Shown in pieces: positions 25,915 to 34,759 of a DNA stretch of 64,000 bases (within the stretch, counting starts at the first letter, position 1; each line of letters opens with the position of its first letter). The stretch lies in NCBI GenBank assembly GCA_026224825.1, contig JAMFRO010000098.1, positions 1 to 64,000 on the forward strand. Direction: 5' to 3'. Position numbers and translations under genes: made by a program. This DNA comes from a bacterium (GTDB lineage: Bacteria; Pseudomonadota; Alphaproteobacteria; Acetobacterales; Acetobacteraceae). The notes below the pieces were generated by a model. The model saw only the letters and a program-made list of their open reading frames with translations, was not told the origin of the DNA and ran no database searches.

Positions 25915-26331
25915 CTACTTAAGCCACGCCCCCACTCTAACGAGCAGCATCGCCGCCGCCGCCAGCTCGCCGCCGTTCAGCCACACGGCAAGCCGGTGCG
26001 CTTTCGCAAACCCGGCCGTGTCACCCGCCGCCCGCAGCGCATCCAACGCCGGCAACTGGTCCTGCCACAACCACCCGGTCACCCCGATCATCGCCAGCGG
26101 CACCAGCAACGTCAGCCATTCCTTGCGCAGCAGAAACCCTACAGCCACCACCCCGGCACTGCCGGCGCAAAAACCATAATACCAGGGGAAAGCGGTGCGG
26201 ATGAACGGCCCCGCCACATCAAGCGGCAGGTGTAAAAACACCAGCGGCGCCATCACCGCGCCGAAAAACAGCATGCCGCCGCCCAGGGCAGCGAGCCCCA
26301 GAACGGCGATCACACCACCCCAAACCCGCAT
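25915..26331 (-). CDS. DUF4149-like small membrane protein
   Basis: A 138-residue protein with four hydrophobic helices (about 5-28, 45-66, 72-90 and 112-134) and the pattern GGGMLFFGAVMAPLVFLHLP near the first loop, as in DUF4149 proteins. The start at 26331 shares its A with the TGA stop of ahcY (TGATG), so translation is probably coupled. The frame extends further upstream, but that part is antisense-free shadow of ahcY. Function is unknown. Confidence 0.75.
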   Translation of the reverse strand: MRVWGGVIAVLGLAALGGGMLFFGAVMAPLVFLHLPLDVAGPFIRTAFPWYYGFCAGSAGVVAVGFLLRKEWLTLLVPLAMIGVTGWLWQDQLPALDALRAAGDTAGFAKAHRLAVWLNGGELAAAAMLLVRVGAWLK

Positions 26332-27641
26332 CAATAGCGGTACAGCTCGTGCTTGAACGGCCCCTGCTGCGACAGGCCGAGATAATCCGCCTGTTTCGTC
26401 GTCAACTGCGTCAGCTTGGCGCCAACCTTGGCCAGATGCAGTGCCGCAACTTTCTCGTCCAGATGACGCGGCAGCACGTAGACCTGCTTCTCGTATTTGC
26501 CCTCGGGCGCGGTCCACAGCTCGATCTGCGCCAGCACCTGGTTGGTGAAGCTGGCGGACATCACAAAGCTCGGATGCCCCGTGGCATTGCCAAGGTTCAC
26601 CAGCCGCCCTTCGGACAGCACGATGAGCCGCTTGCCATCCGGATACACCACCTCATCCACCTGCGGCTTCACATTTTCCCATTTGTAATTGCGCAGGGAT
26701 TCAATCTGAATCTCGCTATCAAAATGTCCGATGTTGCACACGATCGCCCGGTGCTTCATCGCGCGCATATGGTCGGCGGTGATCACATCCACATTGCCCG
26801 TGGCGGTGACGAAGATATCGCCGCGCGGTGCGGCATCTTCCATCGTCACGACCTCATAACCTTCCATCGCCGCCTGCAACGCGCAGATCGGATCGACCTC
26901 GGTCACCAGCACGCGGCAGCCGGCATTGCGCAAGGATGCGGAGGAGCCCTTGCCCACATCGCCAAACCCGGCGACCACGGCGACCTTGCCGGACATCATC
27001 ACATCGGTACCCCGGCGGATGCCATCCACCAGGCTCTCACGGCAGCCATACAGATTATCAAACTTCGACTTGGTCATCGAATCATTCACATTGATCGCCG
27101 GCACCGCCAGCGTCCCGGCCTTGGCCATCTCCCACAGGCGATGCACGCCGGTGGTGGTTTCCTCGGAAATGCCTTTGATCCCCTCCAGAAGTGCGGGGTA
27201 TTTGTCGTGCACCAGCTTGGTCACGTCGCCGCCATCGTCCAGGATCATGTTCGGCACCCAGCCGTCCGGCCCGCGCAACGTCTGCTCGATGCACCACCAG
27301 AACTCGTCCTCGGTCATGCCCTTCCAGGCAAACACCGGCGTACCCGCCGCCGCCACGGCTGCCGCCGCCTGGTCTTGCGTCGAGAAAATATTGCAGGACG
27401 ACCAGCGCACGGAGGCGCCAAGTGCCGTCAGCGTCTCGATCAGCACGGCGGTCTGGATCGTCATATGCAGCGAGCCGACGATGCGCGCGCCCTTCAGCGG
27501 CTGGCTCTTGCCGAATTCGGACCGGAGCGCCATCAGCCCCGGCATCTCATCCTCAGCCATGGCGATCTCCTTACGGCCCCAGGCCGCCAGCGAGATATCC
27601 TTGACCTTATAGTCCTCCAGCGCCGCGTTCACATCCGCCAT
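26331..27641 (-). CDS. ahcY: S-adenosylhomocysteine hydrolase
   Basis: Cleaves S-adenosylhomocysteine to adenosine and homocysteine, clearing the by-product of SAM methylations and feeding methionine recycling. The NAD site is [16 protein letters not shown]. Other marks are [27 protein letters not shown] and the C-terminal tail FKHELYRY, in which Lys and Tyr contact NAD. At 436 residues it is of the bacterial type. The start at 27641 has GGAG at a good distance; a TTG five codons upstream is less likely. A palindromic repeat lies upstream. Confidence 0.96.
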   Translation of the reverse strand: MADVNAALEDYKVKDISLAAWGRKEIAMAEDEMPGLMALRSEFGKSQPLKGARIVGSLHMTIQTAVLIETLTALGASVRWSSCNIFSTQDQAAAAVAAAGTPVFAWKGMTEDEFWWCIEQTLRGPDGWVPNMILDDGGDVTKLVHDKYPALLEGIKGISEETTTGVHRLWEMAKAGTLAVPAINVNDSMTKSKFDNLYGCRESLVDGIRRGTDVMMSGKVAVVAGFGDVGKGSSASLRNAGCRVLVTEVDPICALQAAMEGYEVVTMEDAAPRGDIFVTATGNVDVITADHMRAMKHRAIVCNIGHFDSEIQIESLRNYKWENVKPQVDEVVYPDGKRLIVLSEGRLVNLGNATGHPSFVMSASFTNQVLAQIELWTAPEGKYEKQVYVLPRHLDEKVAALHLAKVGAKLTQLTTKQADYLGLSQQGPFKHELYRY

Positions 27642-27730
27642 GTTCTGCTCCTGCAAATTGTCCCGCCTCCCATATTCGTTTGGGGCGCGGCTGCCAACTG
27701 CCGGCGGCGCAGGGGCTGACTCTCGCCCAC

Positions 27731-27812
27731 CCCGTCATTCCCGCGAAAGCGGGAATCTGTCGCTCCCGGGACACGGGTGGGAGCAGATTCCCGCTTTCGC
27801 GGGAATGACGGG
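27731..27812. repeat. Palindromic repeat (CCCGTCATTCCCGCG family) upstream of ahcY
   Basis: Perfect 29-bp inverted arms (27731-27759 and 27784-27812) flank a 24-nt loop. It lies between the ahcY start and the end of the cytochrome c gene, both on the minus strand, and would form a strong hairpin in a read-through transcript. Confidence 0.9.
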
Positions 27813-27828
27813 TGTTGGCGCAGCCCGT

Positions 27829-28158
27829 TTAAGGTTTCGGCAGCCCGGACAAATACGCCGCCACGGCCTGGGCTTCGGCCGGGCTCAGCGCCTGCGCGAT
27901 GGATTGCATCAGCGGCGTGCCGCCCTGCCCCTTGGCCATATTGGCCAGATCCGCCGTGATCACCCCCGCCGGCAGCCCGGCCAGCGCCGGCGCCCCGGTG
28001 GCCGGGTTGCCCGCCCCGTTCGCGCCATGGCAGGCGGCGCAGGGCAAAGCCCCATTAGAGTTTCCGTGCAGCACGATGTCGCGCCCATCCGGATCAGCCC
28101 CGTCAGGCGCTGCCCAGGCCAGCCCCGGCAGGAGGAGCAAAAGGAGCAAAAACCTCAC
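27829..28158 (-). CDS. Small single-heme c-type cytochrome
   Basis: A 109-residue exported protein. A leucine-rich signal peptide (about 1-17) ends at LAWA. One heme-binding motif CAACH lies near residue 39, and a C-terminal Met ligand is likely in MAKGQGGTPLM, as in class I cytochromes c. The start is GTG at 28158, overlapping the TGA of the copper chaperone gene by 4 bp (GTGA). Co-expression with a copper chaperone suggests a role in the respiratory chain or cytochrome oxidase assembly. Confidence 0.82.
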   Translation of the reverse strand: MRFLLLLLLLPGLAWAAPDGADPDGRDIVLHGNSNGALPCAACHGANGAGNPATGAPALAGLPAGVITADLANMAKGQGGTPLMQSIAQALSPAEAQAVAAYLSGLPKP

Positions 28159-28586
28159 GGCGCCCCGGCCGGGCCATATACCGGCATGTTCACCGCCAGC
28201 GTGGACCCATCGCCAAAATCCAGCGTCACGGCGAGTGTCTCGCCAATTTTCATCTTCGGCGCCATGCACATCAAATGATACCCGCCCTCCACCAGCTCCG
28301 CCTGGCCATGCGCCGGCACGGGCACGCTCGCCACCGGCATCATCATCGCCGTGCCGCCCATGTTCATGCTCTGGTGCAGCATCAGCGAGGCGCATGCCGC
28401 GGCACGCGCCCCGGTCAGCACCGCCGGGTAATCGCTGTTGTTCACCAGCACCAGATACCCCCCCGCCGGCAGGCCGGGCAGCAGATAGCGCATCCAGGCC
28501 TGCTGCACGGTCACATCCCCGGCCTGGGCCGCCAGTGCCGGCACCGGTGCCAGACCCAGAAACATCGCCAGCCATAATCCGCGCAT
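28155..28586 (-). CDS. PCuAC-family periplasmic copper chaperone
   Basis: A 143-residue periplasmic protein that binds Cu(I) and delivers it to the CuA centre of cytochrome oxidase. A signal peptide precedes AQAGDVTV. Copper ligands of the family are visible as the Met/His cluster SLMLHQSMNMGG and the later GGYHLMCM. The start at 28586 gives a proper signal sequence; the frame is open upstream but runs over the folB leader. It is coupled to the cytochrome c gene. Confidence 0.85.
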   Translation of the reverse strand: MRGLWLAMFLGLAPVPALAAQAGDVTVQQAWMRYLLPGLPAGGYLVLVNNSDYPAVLTGARAAACASLMLHQSMNMGGTAMMMPVASVPVPAHGQAELVEGGYHLMCMAPKMKIGETLAVTLDFGDGSTLAVNMPVYGPAGAP

Positions 28587-28692
28587 ACCTGCCCCCATTT
28601 CACCGGATTTACGCTCATTCCGGGGCCCCGGAAAGCATTTCCGCACCGCAGCACAATTGCCAAGCCCCCTGCTACGGAGCAAAAGAACGGCC

Positions 28693-29103
28693 ATGGAATC
28701 CCCGGCCTTCGCCGACATCACCCAAGCCACCCGCCGCATGTTCATCCGCGACCTCACAATCGCGGCCTCCATCGGCGTGTACTCGCACGAGCATGAAGCC
28801 CGCCAGCGTGTGCGGATTAATGTTGAGCTGGCGGTGCTGGACGCCGGCGCGCAGAATATCTCCCGCGCCGCGGTGGGTGCCGACGACCTTGCCCGGGTCG
28901 TCGATTACGAGGTCATCGTCAACAACATCCGCGCCATTGCCACCACCGGGCACATCCAACTGGTGGAAACCCTGGCCGAGCGCCTGGCCGAATCCTGCCT
29001 GGCCGACGCCCGCATCCGCCGCGTTTTGGTGCGGGTGGAGAAACTCGACGTGTTCGCCGATGCCGCCGCGGTGGGTGTGGAAATCGAGCGCCGGAACAAC
29101 TAG
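28693..29103 (+). CDS. folB: Dihydroneopterin aldolase
   Basis: Folate-pathway enzyme converting dihydroneopterin to hydroxymethyl-dihydropterin and glycolaldehyde. The fold starts RRMFIRDLTIAASIGVYSHE, with the Glu of the YSHE pocket. VDYEVIVNNIRAIA and the HIQLVETLAERLAE helix, containing the pterin-anchoring Glu, follow. The start at 28693 is preceded by GGAGC and gives 136 residues, slightly longer than the usual ~120. folE of the same pathway is 9 kb away. Confidence 0.88.
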   Translation: MESPAFADITQATRRMFIRDLTIAASIGVYSHEHEARQRVRINVELAVLDAGAQNISRAAVGADDLARVVDYEVIVNNIRAIATTGHIQLVETLAERLAESCLADARIRRVLVRVEKLDVFADAAAVGVEIERRNN

Positions 29104-29320
29104 TTGTCCACCCTGCGGATTCGAGCAGAGTCAAAGGGTTTTATCGGGTGGTTACCGCGATTGCATGGCAGCCTTGCGCCAATGTTTTATAATAAAGTCA
29201 ATGGGTTGACACCTATAAAAGTGAGACTCACGAAAAGTTTAGCGATCTGGGTATCTTATAGGCCAGGGCTTCAAACTACCTGGCTTTCCACAGAGTTATC
29301 CACAAGCCTAGGGCCGTACT
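29104..29320 (+). promoter_or_regulatory. AT-richer intergenic region with GANTC sites and DnaA-like boxes before uvrC
   Basis: This 217-bp gap between folB and uvrC is lower in GC than its surroundings. It contains three GANTC sites (29118-29122, 29128-29132, 29225-29229), the last inside the palindrome GTGAGACTCAC (29221-29231). A perfect DnaA-box consensus TTATCCACA lies at 29296-29304, with weaker look-alikes at 29104 and 29284. TTGACA occurs near 29207 but has no good -10 partner. It may hold the uvrC promoter under cell-cycle methylation control. Confidence 0.4.
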
Positions 29321-31189
29321 ATGGATAGTCCGGCCACCCAAGGCGTGCATGTCATCGAGGCTGCATTGGCCACCATGCCCAGCAACTCCGGCGTGTACCG
29401 CATGCTCGATGCCAAGGGCGAGGCGCTATATGTCGGCAAGGCCCGCAACCTTAAAAAACGCGTCACCAACTACACCCAGCTCGCCCGCCTGCCCGAGCGC
29501 CTGCGCCGCATGGTGGCCGCCACGGTAGCCATGGAGATCATCACCACCCATACCGAGGTTGAGGCTTTGCTGCTGGAAGCAAACCTTATCAAGAGGTTAA
29601 AGCCACGTTACAATATACTACTCCGCGACGATAAATCCTTCCCCTGGCTGGTGCTGAGCGCCGACCACCCCTACCCGCAACTGGCCAAGCATCGCGGCGC
29701 GCAGGCCCGTAAAGGCTCCTATTTCGGCCCCTTCGCCTCGGCCGGCACCGTCAACCAAAGCGTGCAAACGCTGCAGCGCGTGTTTCTGCTGCGCACCTGC
29801 GCGGACACGGTTTTCGCCAACCGCACCCGGCCCTGCCTGCTGTTCCAGATCAAGCGTTGCAGCGCACCATGCGTCGGCCGCATCTCCGCGCCGGATTACG
29901 CCGTGCTGGTGGAGCAGGCCAAATCTTTCCTCTCAGGCAAATCCGGCCTGCTGCAGAAGGAGATGGCCGCCACCATGCAGGAGGCCTCGGACCGGCTGGA
30001 TTTCGAGCAGGCCGCCGCGATCCGCGACCGGATAAAAGGCCTCACCTTCGTGCAGGGCAGCGAGATCATCAACCCCGCCAGCCTGGCCGAGGCCGATGTC
30101 ATCGCCGTGCACCAGGAGGCGGGTCAGGCCTGCGTGCAGGTGTTTTTCATCAGGGGCGGGCGCAATAACGGCAACCGCAGTTTTTACCCCGCCAATACCA
30201 GCGGCGATGAGCCGGGCGCGGTGCTGGCCGCCTTCATCGCCCAGTTTTACGACGACAAGCCGCCGCCGCCGGTTTTACTCCTCAACCACGAGGCGGATGA
30301 AGCCGCATTGCTCAGCGAAGCGTTGAGCCTGAAAGCCGAGCGCAAGGTCACGCTCCTGGTGCCCCAGCGGGGCGAAAAATACGATGTGGTGCAGCACGCC
30401 GCCACCAATGCCCGCGAGGCGCTGGAGCGCAAACTCGCCGAAGCCGCAGGCCAGGGTAAGCTGCTCGCCGCCGTGGCGGAGCTGTTCAGCCTGCCCGAGA
30501 CGCCAAAGCGCATCGAGACTTACGACAACTCCCACATCATGGGCACCAATGCTTATGGCGTGATGGTGGTGGCCGGGCCGGAAGGTTACATCAAATCCGC
30601 CTACCGCAAATTCAGCATCAAAAGCGCCATCACCCCCGGCGATGATTTCGGCATGATGCGCGAAGTACTGCTCCGCCGCTTCGGCCGCAGCCTGGCCGAA
30701 GACCCGGAGCGCGCCTCCGAAAACTGGCCCGATCTGCTGCTCATCGATGGCGGCGCCGGCCAGCTCTCCGCCGTGCAAGGCATCATGACCGAGCTGGGGC
30801 TGGAGGACATCCCTTTGGTTGCCATCGCCAAGGGCCCGGACCGCAATGCCGGGCGGGAATGGTTCCACATGGCAGGGCGCGAGACCTTCCAGCTCCCGCC
30901 GCGCGACCCGGTGCTGTATTTCCTGCAACGCCTGCGCGACGAGGCGCATCGCTTCGCCATCACCACCCACCGCGCCGGGCGCAGCAAAAAACTCGTCACC
31001 TCGGAGTTGGATGAAGTGCCCGGCATAGGTGCCGCCCGCAAAAAAGCTCTACTCGGGCATTTTGGCGCGGCGCGTGAGGTGAAAAACGCCGGATTGAAGG
31101 ATCTGGAGGCCGTCGCCGGCATCAACCGCGCCACCGCCCGCGCCGTCTATGCGTTTTTTCATCCAGGGGTACGCTTGCCGCAGGAATAA
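29321..31189 (+). CDS. uvrC: Excinuclease ABC subunit C
   Basis: Nuclease of nucleotide-excision repair that makes the 3' and 5' incisions around a lesion bound by UvrB. Domain order is complete: GIY-YIG at about 16-95 ([21 protein letters not shown]), a cysteine-bearing region, the UVR helix pair near 205-240, an RNase H-like endonuclease core from about 380 ([33 protein letters not shown]), and two helix-hairpin-helix motifs at the end ([17 protein letters not shown]). Length (622) is normal. It begins after the GANTC/DnaA-box region. Confidence 0.97.
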   Translation: MDSPATQGVHVIEAALATMPSNSGVYRMLDAKGEALYVGKARNLKKRVTNYTQLARLPERLRRMVAATVAMEIITTHTEVEALLLEANLIKRLKPRYNILLRDDKSFPWLVLSADHPYPQLAKHRGAQARKGSYFGPFASAGTVNQSVQTLQRVFLLRTCADTVFANRTRPCLLFQIKRCSAPCVGRISAPDYAVLVEQAKSFLSGKSGLLQKEMAATMQEASDRLDFEQAAAIRDRIKGLTFVQGSEIINPASLAEADVIAVHQEAGQACVQVFFIRGGRNNGNRSFYPANTSGDEPGAVLAAFIAQFYDDKPPPPVLLLNHEADEAALLSEALSLKAERKVTLLVPQRGEKYDVVQHAATNAREALERKLAEAAGQGKLLAAVAELFSLPETPKRIETYDNSHIMGTNAYGVMVVAGPEGYIKSAYRKFSIKSAITPGDDFGMMREVLLRRFGRSLAEDPERASENWPDLLLIDGGAGQLSAVQGIMTELGLEDIPLVAIAKGPDRNAGREWFHMAGRETFQLPPRDPVLYFLQRLRDEAHRFAITTHRAGRSKKLVTSELDEVPGIGAARKKALLGHFGAAREVKNAGLKDLEAVAGINRATARAVYAFFHPGVRLPQE

Positions 31190-31288
31190 GCGCACCCAGA
31201 CGCACTACATACGGTTATGTGATTGTTTTCGCCCTAATGCCGCCATGGTCCAAAGGCTTAAATGAGATTGTTACATGAAGGAATGCGT

Positions 31289-32866
31289 ATGGACCGGGAT
31301 TTTTGGGCGGAACTGATAGCAAGTGCCGCCGCCACGCCAGCGCTGAAATCGTTGTTTTCCACCGGCCCGGACCGTTTCCACGAGTTTTCCGCCAGTTTCG
31401 GCGATCTGCTCCTGGATTATTCCAAAACCAGCATCACCGCCCCCAGCCGGGCGCTGCTGCTGGAGCTGGCCCGCCATGCGCAGGTGGAAGCCAAGCGCGA
31501 TGCCATGTTCCGGGGTGAAAAAATCAACAACACCGAGAACCGCGCCGCTTTGCATACGGCGCTGCGCGCCCCGCGCGATGCAAAAGTGTTCGTCGATGGC
31601 GAGAACGTCATCCCCGAAGTGCATGAAACCCTGGACCGGCTGTTCGCCTTCGCCGAGGGCATACGCGCCGGTTCCATCGCCACGGCGGACGGCCGGCCCT
31701 TCACCGATGTGGTGAACATCGGCATCGGCGGCTCCGACCTCGGCCCGGTGATGGCCACATTGGCCCTGGCCCCGTATCACGACGGCCCGCGCCTGCATTT
31801 CTGCGCCAATGTCGATGCCGCACATCTCACGGATATTCTCAAACCCCTCGACCCCGCCCGCACATTGTTCATCGTCGCCTCCAAAACCTTTACCACCGTG
31901 GAGACGATGACCAATGCAAGATCCGCCCGGCACTGGATTGTGGCGGCATTGGGCGAGGACGCGGTGAACGCGCATTTCGCCGCTGTCTCCTCCGCCGTGG
32001 ACAAGGCCGCCGCCTTCGGCATCCCTGCAGAGCGTACCTTCGGATTCTGGGACTGGGTCGGCGGCCGCTACTCCGTCTGGTCGGCCATCGGCCTGCCGGT
32101 GATGATCGCCATCGGGCCCGAAAACTTCCGCGCATTCCTCGCCGGCGCGCATGCAATGGACGAGCATTTCCGCACCGCGACCCTGGATAAAAACCTGCCG
32201 GTGCTGCTGGCGCTTGTCGGCATATGGCACCGCAACGCCTGCCTGTACCCGGCGCGCGCCATACTGCCCTACGAGCAGCGCCTCTCGCGCCTGCCGGCCT
32301 ATCTGCAGCAGCTCGACATGGAATCCAACGGCAAGAGCCGCGCGCGCGACGGCTCACCGCATATCTACCCCTCCACCGGCCCGCTGGTGTTCGGCGAGCC
32401 GGGCACCAACGGCCAGCATGCCTTCTACCAGCTCATCCACCAGGGCACGGACGTGATCCCCTGCGAATTCCTCATCGCAGCCGAGGGCCATGAGCCGGAT
32501 ATGCGCGAACACCACGAGCTGCTCATCGCCAACTGCCTGGCGCAGGCCCGGGCGTTGATGATCGGCCGGACGCTGGAAGAGGCGGATTTCAACCCGCACC
32601 GCGTGTTCATGGGCAACCGCCCGAGCATCACTCTGGCCTTCCGCAAGCTCACGCCGCATGCGCTGGGCCGGCTCATCGCACTGTACGAGCACCGGATTTT
32701 CACGGAAGCCGCGATCTGGAACATCAACCCGTTCGACCAATGGGGTGTGGAACTGGGCAAGGAACTGGCCACCAAACTGCTCCCCGCCGTGCAAGGCAAA
32801 GCCACGCCCGAAGCCGACAGCTCAACCACCGGCCTGTTGGCCTATCTGCACAGGACGAAAAGCTGA
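31289..32866 (+). CDS. pgi: Glucose-6-phosphate isomerase
   Basis: Interconverts glucose-6-P and fructose-6-P. Signatures are [16 protein letters not shown], the phosphosugar loop [32 protein letters not shown] and the active-site segment [19 protein letters not shown]. The start at 31289 is supported by AAGGA six bases upstream; ATGs at 31262 and 31283 are less well placed. The protein is then 525 residues, as expected for the bacterial form. Confidence 0.96.
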   Translation: MDRDFWAELIASAAATPALKSLFSTGPDRFHEFSASFGDLLLDYSKTSITAPSRALLLELARHAQVEAKRDAMFRGEKINNTENRAALHTALRAPRDAKVFVDGENVIPEVHETLDRLFAFAEGIRAGSIATADGRPFTDVVNIGIGGSDLGPVMATLALAPYHDGPRLHFCANVDAAHLTDILKPLDPARTLFIVASKTFTTVETMTNARSARHWIVAALGEDAVNAHFAAVSSAVDKAAAFGIPAERTFGFWDWVGGRYSVWSAIGLPVMIAIGPENFRAFLAGAHAMDEHFRTATLDKNLPVLLALVGIWHRNACLYPARAILPYEQRLSRLPAYLQQLDMESNGKSRARDGSPHIYPSTGPLVFGEPGTNGQHAFYQLIHQGTDVIPCEFLIAAEGHEPDMREHHELLIANCLAQARALMIGRTLEEADFNPHRVFMGNRPSITLAFRKLTPHALGRLIALYEHRIFTEAAIWNINPFDQWGVELGKELATKLLPAVQGKATPEADSSTTGLLAYLHRTKS

Positions 32867-32869
32867 AGC

Positions 32870-33247
32870 TTAAATCCCGGCGGCTATGCGTTTGCGATGC
32901 AGCGCCTCGACCCGGCCGAGCAAATCAGCAAAACTGAAGGGTTTCTCGATATAATCATCCCCCCCGCTTTCCAGCCCCTTCATCCAGTTGCACAAGCCGC
33001 CCATGCCGGAGAGGATCAGCGCCGGGGTTTCGATGCTCGCCCCGCGCAGGTCGCGCAGCAGATTGGCGCCGTCTATCCCGCCGGGGAGCTGGCGGTCGAA
33101 GATCATCACATCGAAACGGGCGCCCAAAGCGGCCTGCATGCCGCTGGCGCCGTCCGCCGCATGGGTGACGTCATGGTTCGCACCGGCCAGCCCGTCTCGT
33201 ACCAGCCTGGCGATCGCCTCGTCATCCTCGATCAGAAGAATCCGCAT
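32870..33247 (-). CDS. Single-domain response regulator (receiver only)
   Basis: A 125-residue protein consisting of one receiver domain: acidic pair EDD at 7-9, phospho-acceptor Asp51 in IFDRQLPGG, and the conserved Lys near 100 in YIEKPFSF. The start of the sequence resembles OmpR-type regulators, but no DNA-binding domain follows and the stop is intact. It is encoded divergently from a small histidine kinase, probably its partner. The start at 33247 fits the domain; the frame continues upstream without support. Confidence 0.85.
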   Translation of the reverse strand: MRILLIEDDEAIARLVRDGLAGANHDVTHAADGASGMQAALGARFDVMIFDRQLPGGIDGANLLRDLRGASIETPALILSGMGGLCNWMKGLESGGDDYIEKPFSFADLLGRVEALHRKRIAAGI

Positions 33248-33300
33248 GTTGCCAAACTCCGTTTTCCGGCAAACACTGGCATAAACGCCACGCGATAACC

Positions 33301-33337
33301 ATAATGCCGGGAGAGCAACCATAACACACCGGCATAT
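33301..33337. promoter_or_regulatory. Imperfect inverted repeat in a divergent two-component promoter region
   Basis: ATAATGCCGG (33301-33310) and CCGGCATAT (33329-33337) are complementary over about eight bases with an 18-bp gap. They lie between the receiver gene and the divergent kinase gene. The position suggests an operator for shared control, but no known family motif is recognised. Confidence 0.3.
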
Positions 33338-33376
33338 GTGCTTGAACAAGAGGAAAATTATATTTGTGGTAATGGA

Positions 33377-34057
33377 ATGGACATAACCGGCCCCACGGCT
33401 GCACCGGGTGGTGCGCCCGCTGCCGCGGTGCGGGATTTCGCTGTCCAGGATTTCGCGGCCAGGGTGGCGCACGACCTCAATAACCTGCTCACCGGCATCC
33501 TCGGCAATCTGGAGCTGCTGCAATTACGCGTGGCGCGCAACAATGTCCCCGGCCTCGATTCCTATCTCGACGGCGCCAACAGCGCCGGTACACGCGCCGT
33601 GGCCTTTACCGCACGGCTGATGACCTATTCCGGCCACGGCGGCAGCCCGCCCCAACACGTGCCGGTGGATGCGGTGCTGGCCAAATTCATCCCCCAGGCC
33701 GCCTGCACCCTGGCCGCCGGCACCGCCGGGCTGCTGTGCGATCCCGCGCAACTGGAGCTGGCCGTGGCCGAACTCCTCGAAAACGCCAAGTCAGCCGGCG
33801 GCGCAACCTCCCTCAGCTCCACCGTAACCGGCGAGACGATCGTCATCACCATACGCGACACCGGCCACGGCATGGCCCCCGAAACCCTGGCCCGCGCCCA
33901 GGAACCCTTCTTCACCACCGCCAACAACGGCACCGGCCGCGGCCTCGGCCTGGCCATCGCGGCGCGGGTGGTGCGCGAGCTCGGCGGCAGCCTGAGCATC
34001 GACTCCCAACCGGGCGCGGGGTGTACCGTTACGCTGGTGGTGCCGCGGGCGCCATGA
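33377..34057 (+). CDS. Small soluble histidine kinase
   Basis: A 226-residue kinase with no sensor or membrane segment. The phospho-acceptor is in RVAHDLNNLLTGILGNLELL. The ATPase domain has LELAVAELLENAKSAGG (N-box), IRDTGHGMAPETL (G1), and GTGRGLGLAIAARV (G2). It is of the compact type fused to receivers in hybrid kinases, so the divergent receiver may be its substrate. The N-terminal alanine/proline-rich 30 residues are probably disordered. The last 29 bp overlap the convergent hydrolase gene. Confidence 0.85.
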   Translation: MDITGPTAAPGGAPAAAVRDFAVQDFAARVAHDLNNLLTGILGNLELLQLRVARNNVPGLDSYLDGANSAGTRAVAFTARLMTYSGHGGSPPQHVPVDAVLAKFIPQAACTLAAGTAGLLCDPAQLELAVAELLENAKSAGGATSLSSTVTGETIVITIRDTGHGMAPETLARAQEPFFTTANNGTGRGLGLAIAARVVRELGGSLSIDSQPGAGCTVTLVVPRAP

Positions 34058-34652
34058 GGTGCTGCTCGATCAGCCCTGCAACCTCCCGTACATGGGTTTG
34101 GGCGAGGTCGTGATCGCCGCCGGGGATGACATGCAGCCGCGCATCCGGCAGCAGCGCGCATAGGCGCCGGCCGACGGCAAGCGGGCTGATCGGATCATGA
34201 TCGCCCCACAACAGGAGCGTGGGTGCGGTGACCAAAGCCAGCCGGGCGGACAGATCCTCGCGGGTATCGCCGATCCAGCGGGCGGCATGCGGATAGGCCT
34301 GGTAATAGTCTGAACGCCAATCCACCCCGCCGAGATCTCCTACAGGCACGCCGGCGGAAGTCACGGCCAGGACCAGGCGCCGTAGTTTGTCCGGCGCGGC
34401 CAATGCCGCTTTTATCGCGACCAGCCCGCCCATCGACTGCGCCACGATGTTCACCGGCTCGTCCATGTGGCGGATAACCAGCGTGACCAGATCGTTGAAC
34501 GCTGTGACCTCCGGCACGGGCGGCTCATCGCCCAGGCCGGGCCAGGCCAGAAACACGCTGTCCAACGCGGTGCGTGCCGCCACGGGCCGCCAGAAAGATG
34601 CACTACCGCCCGCGCCCGGCAAAAACAGGGTTTTGGTCCTGATCCTGATCAT
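34029..34652 (-). CDS. Alpha/beta-fold hydrolase
   Basis: A 207-residue hydrolase-fold protein. It has the oxyanion motif FLPGAGGSASFW, nucleophile Ser in VAQSMGGLVAI, an acidic residue in LLWGDHDPISP, and a His in IPGGDHDLAQTH. This looks like a complete Ser-Asp-His triad. The substrate is unknown; BioH-like or esterase roles are equally possible. It lies between the kinase gene (29-bp tail overlap) and tRNA-Gln. Confidence 0.8.
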   Translation of the reverse strand: MIRIRTKTLFLPGAGGSASFWRPVAARTALDSVFLAWPGLGDEPPVPEVTAFNDLVTLVIRHMDEPVNIVAQSMGGLVAIKAALAAPDKLRRLVLAVTSAGVPVGDLGGVDWRSDYYQAYPHAARWIGDTREDLSARLALVTAPTLLLWGDHDPISPLAVGRRLCALLPDARLHVIPGGDHDLAQTHVREVAGLIEQHLMAPAAPPA

Positions 34653-34670
34653 AGGGGCCTTCCTTGGAAA

Positions 34671-34745
34671 TGGCTGGGACGGGAGGATTCGAACCTCCGC
34701 ATGGTGGAATCAAAATCCACTGCCTTACCGCTTGGCGACGTCCCA
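34671..34745 (-). tRNA. tRNA-Gln (anticodon TTG)
   Basis: On the minus strand the 75-nt sequence begins TGGGACGTCGCCAAGCGG, has the anticodon stem-loop TGGA-TTTTGAT-TCCA with anticodon TTG, and the T arm GGAGG-TTCGAAT-CCTCC. The acceptor stem TGGGACG/CGTCCCA closes it, followed by discriminator G and encoded CCA at 34673-34671. All four arms pair. It lies between ispE and the hydrolase gene. Confidence 0.95.
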
Positions 34746-34759
34746 ATACACGCGGGCTC

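Noticed and set aside
27642-27730. SAH riboswitch before ahcY
   Set aside because: I could not match the conserved SAH-riboswitch core; the gap is occupied by a generic palindromic repeat.
29104-29320. Chromosomal replication origin
   Set aside because: Only one perfect DnaA box and modest AT content; the neighbouring genes folB and uvrC are not typical origin genes. Kept only as a regulatory region.
33338-33376. Longer N-terminus for the small histidine kinase
   Set aside because: The 13 extra codons lie in the divergent promoter region and the ATG at 33377 fits better.
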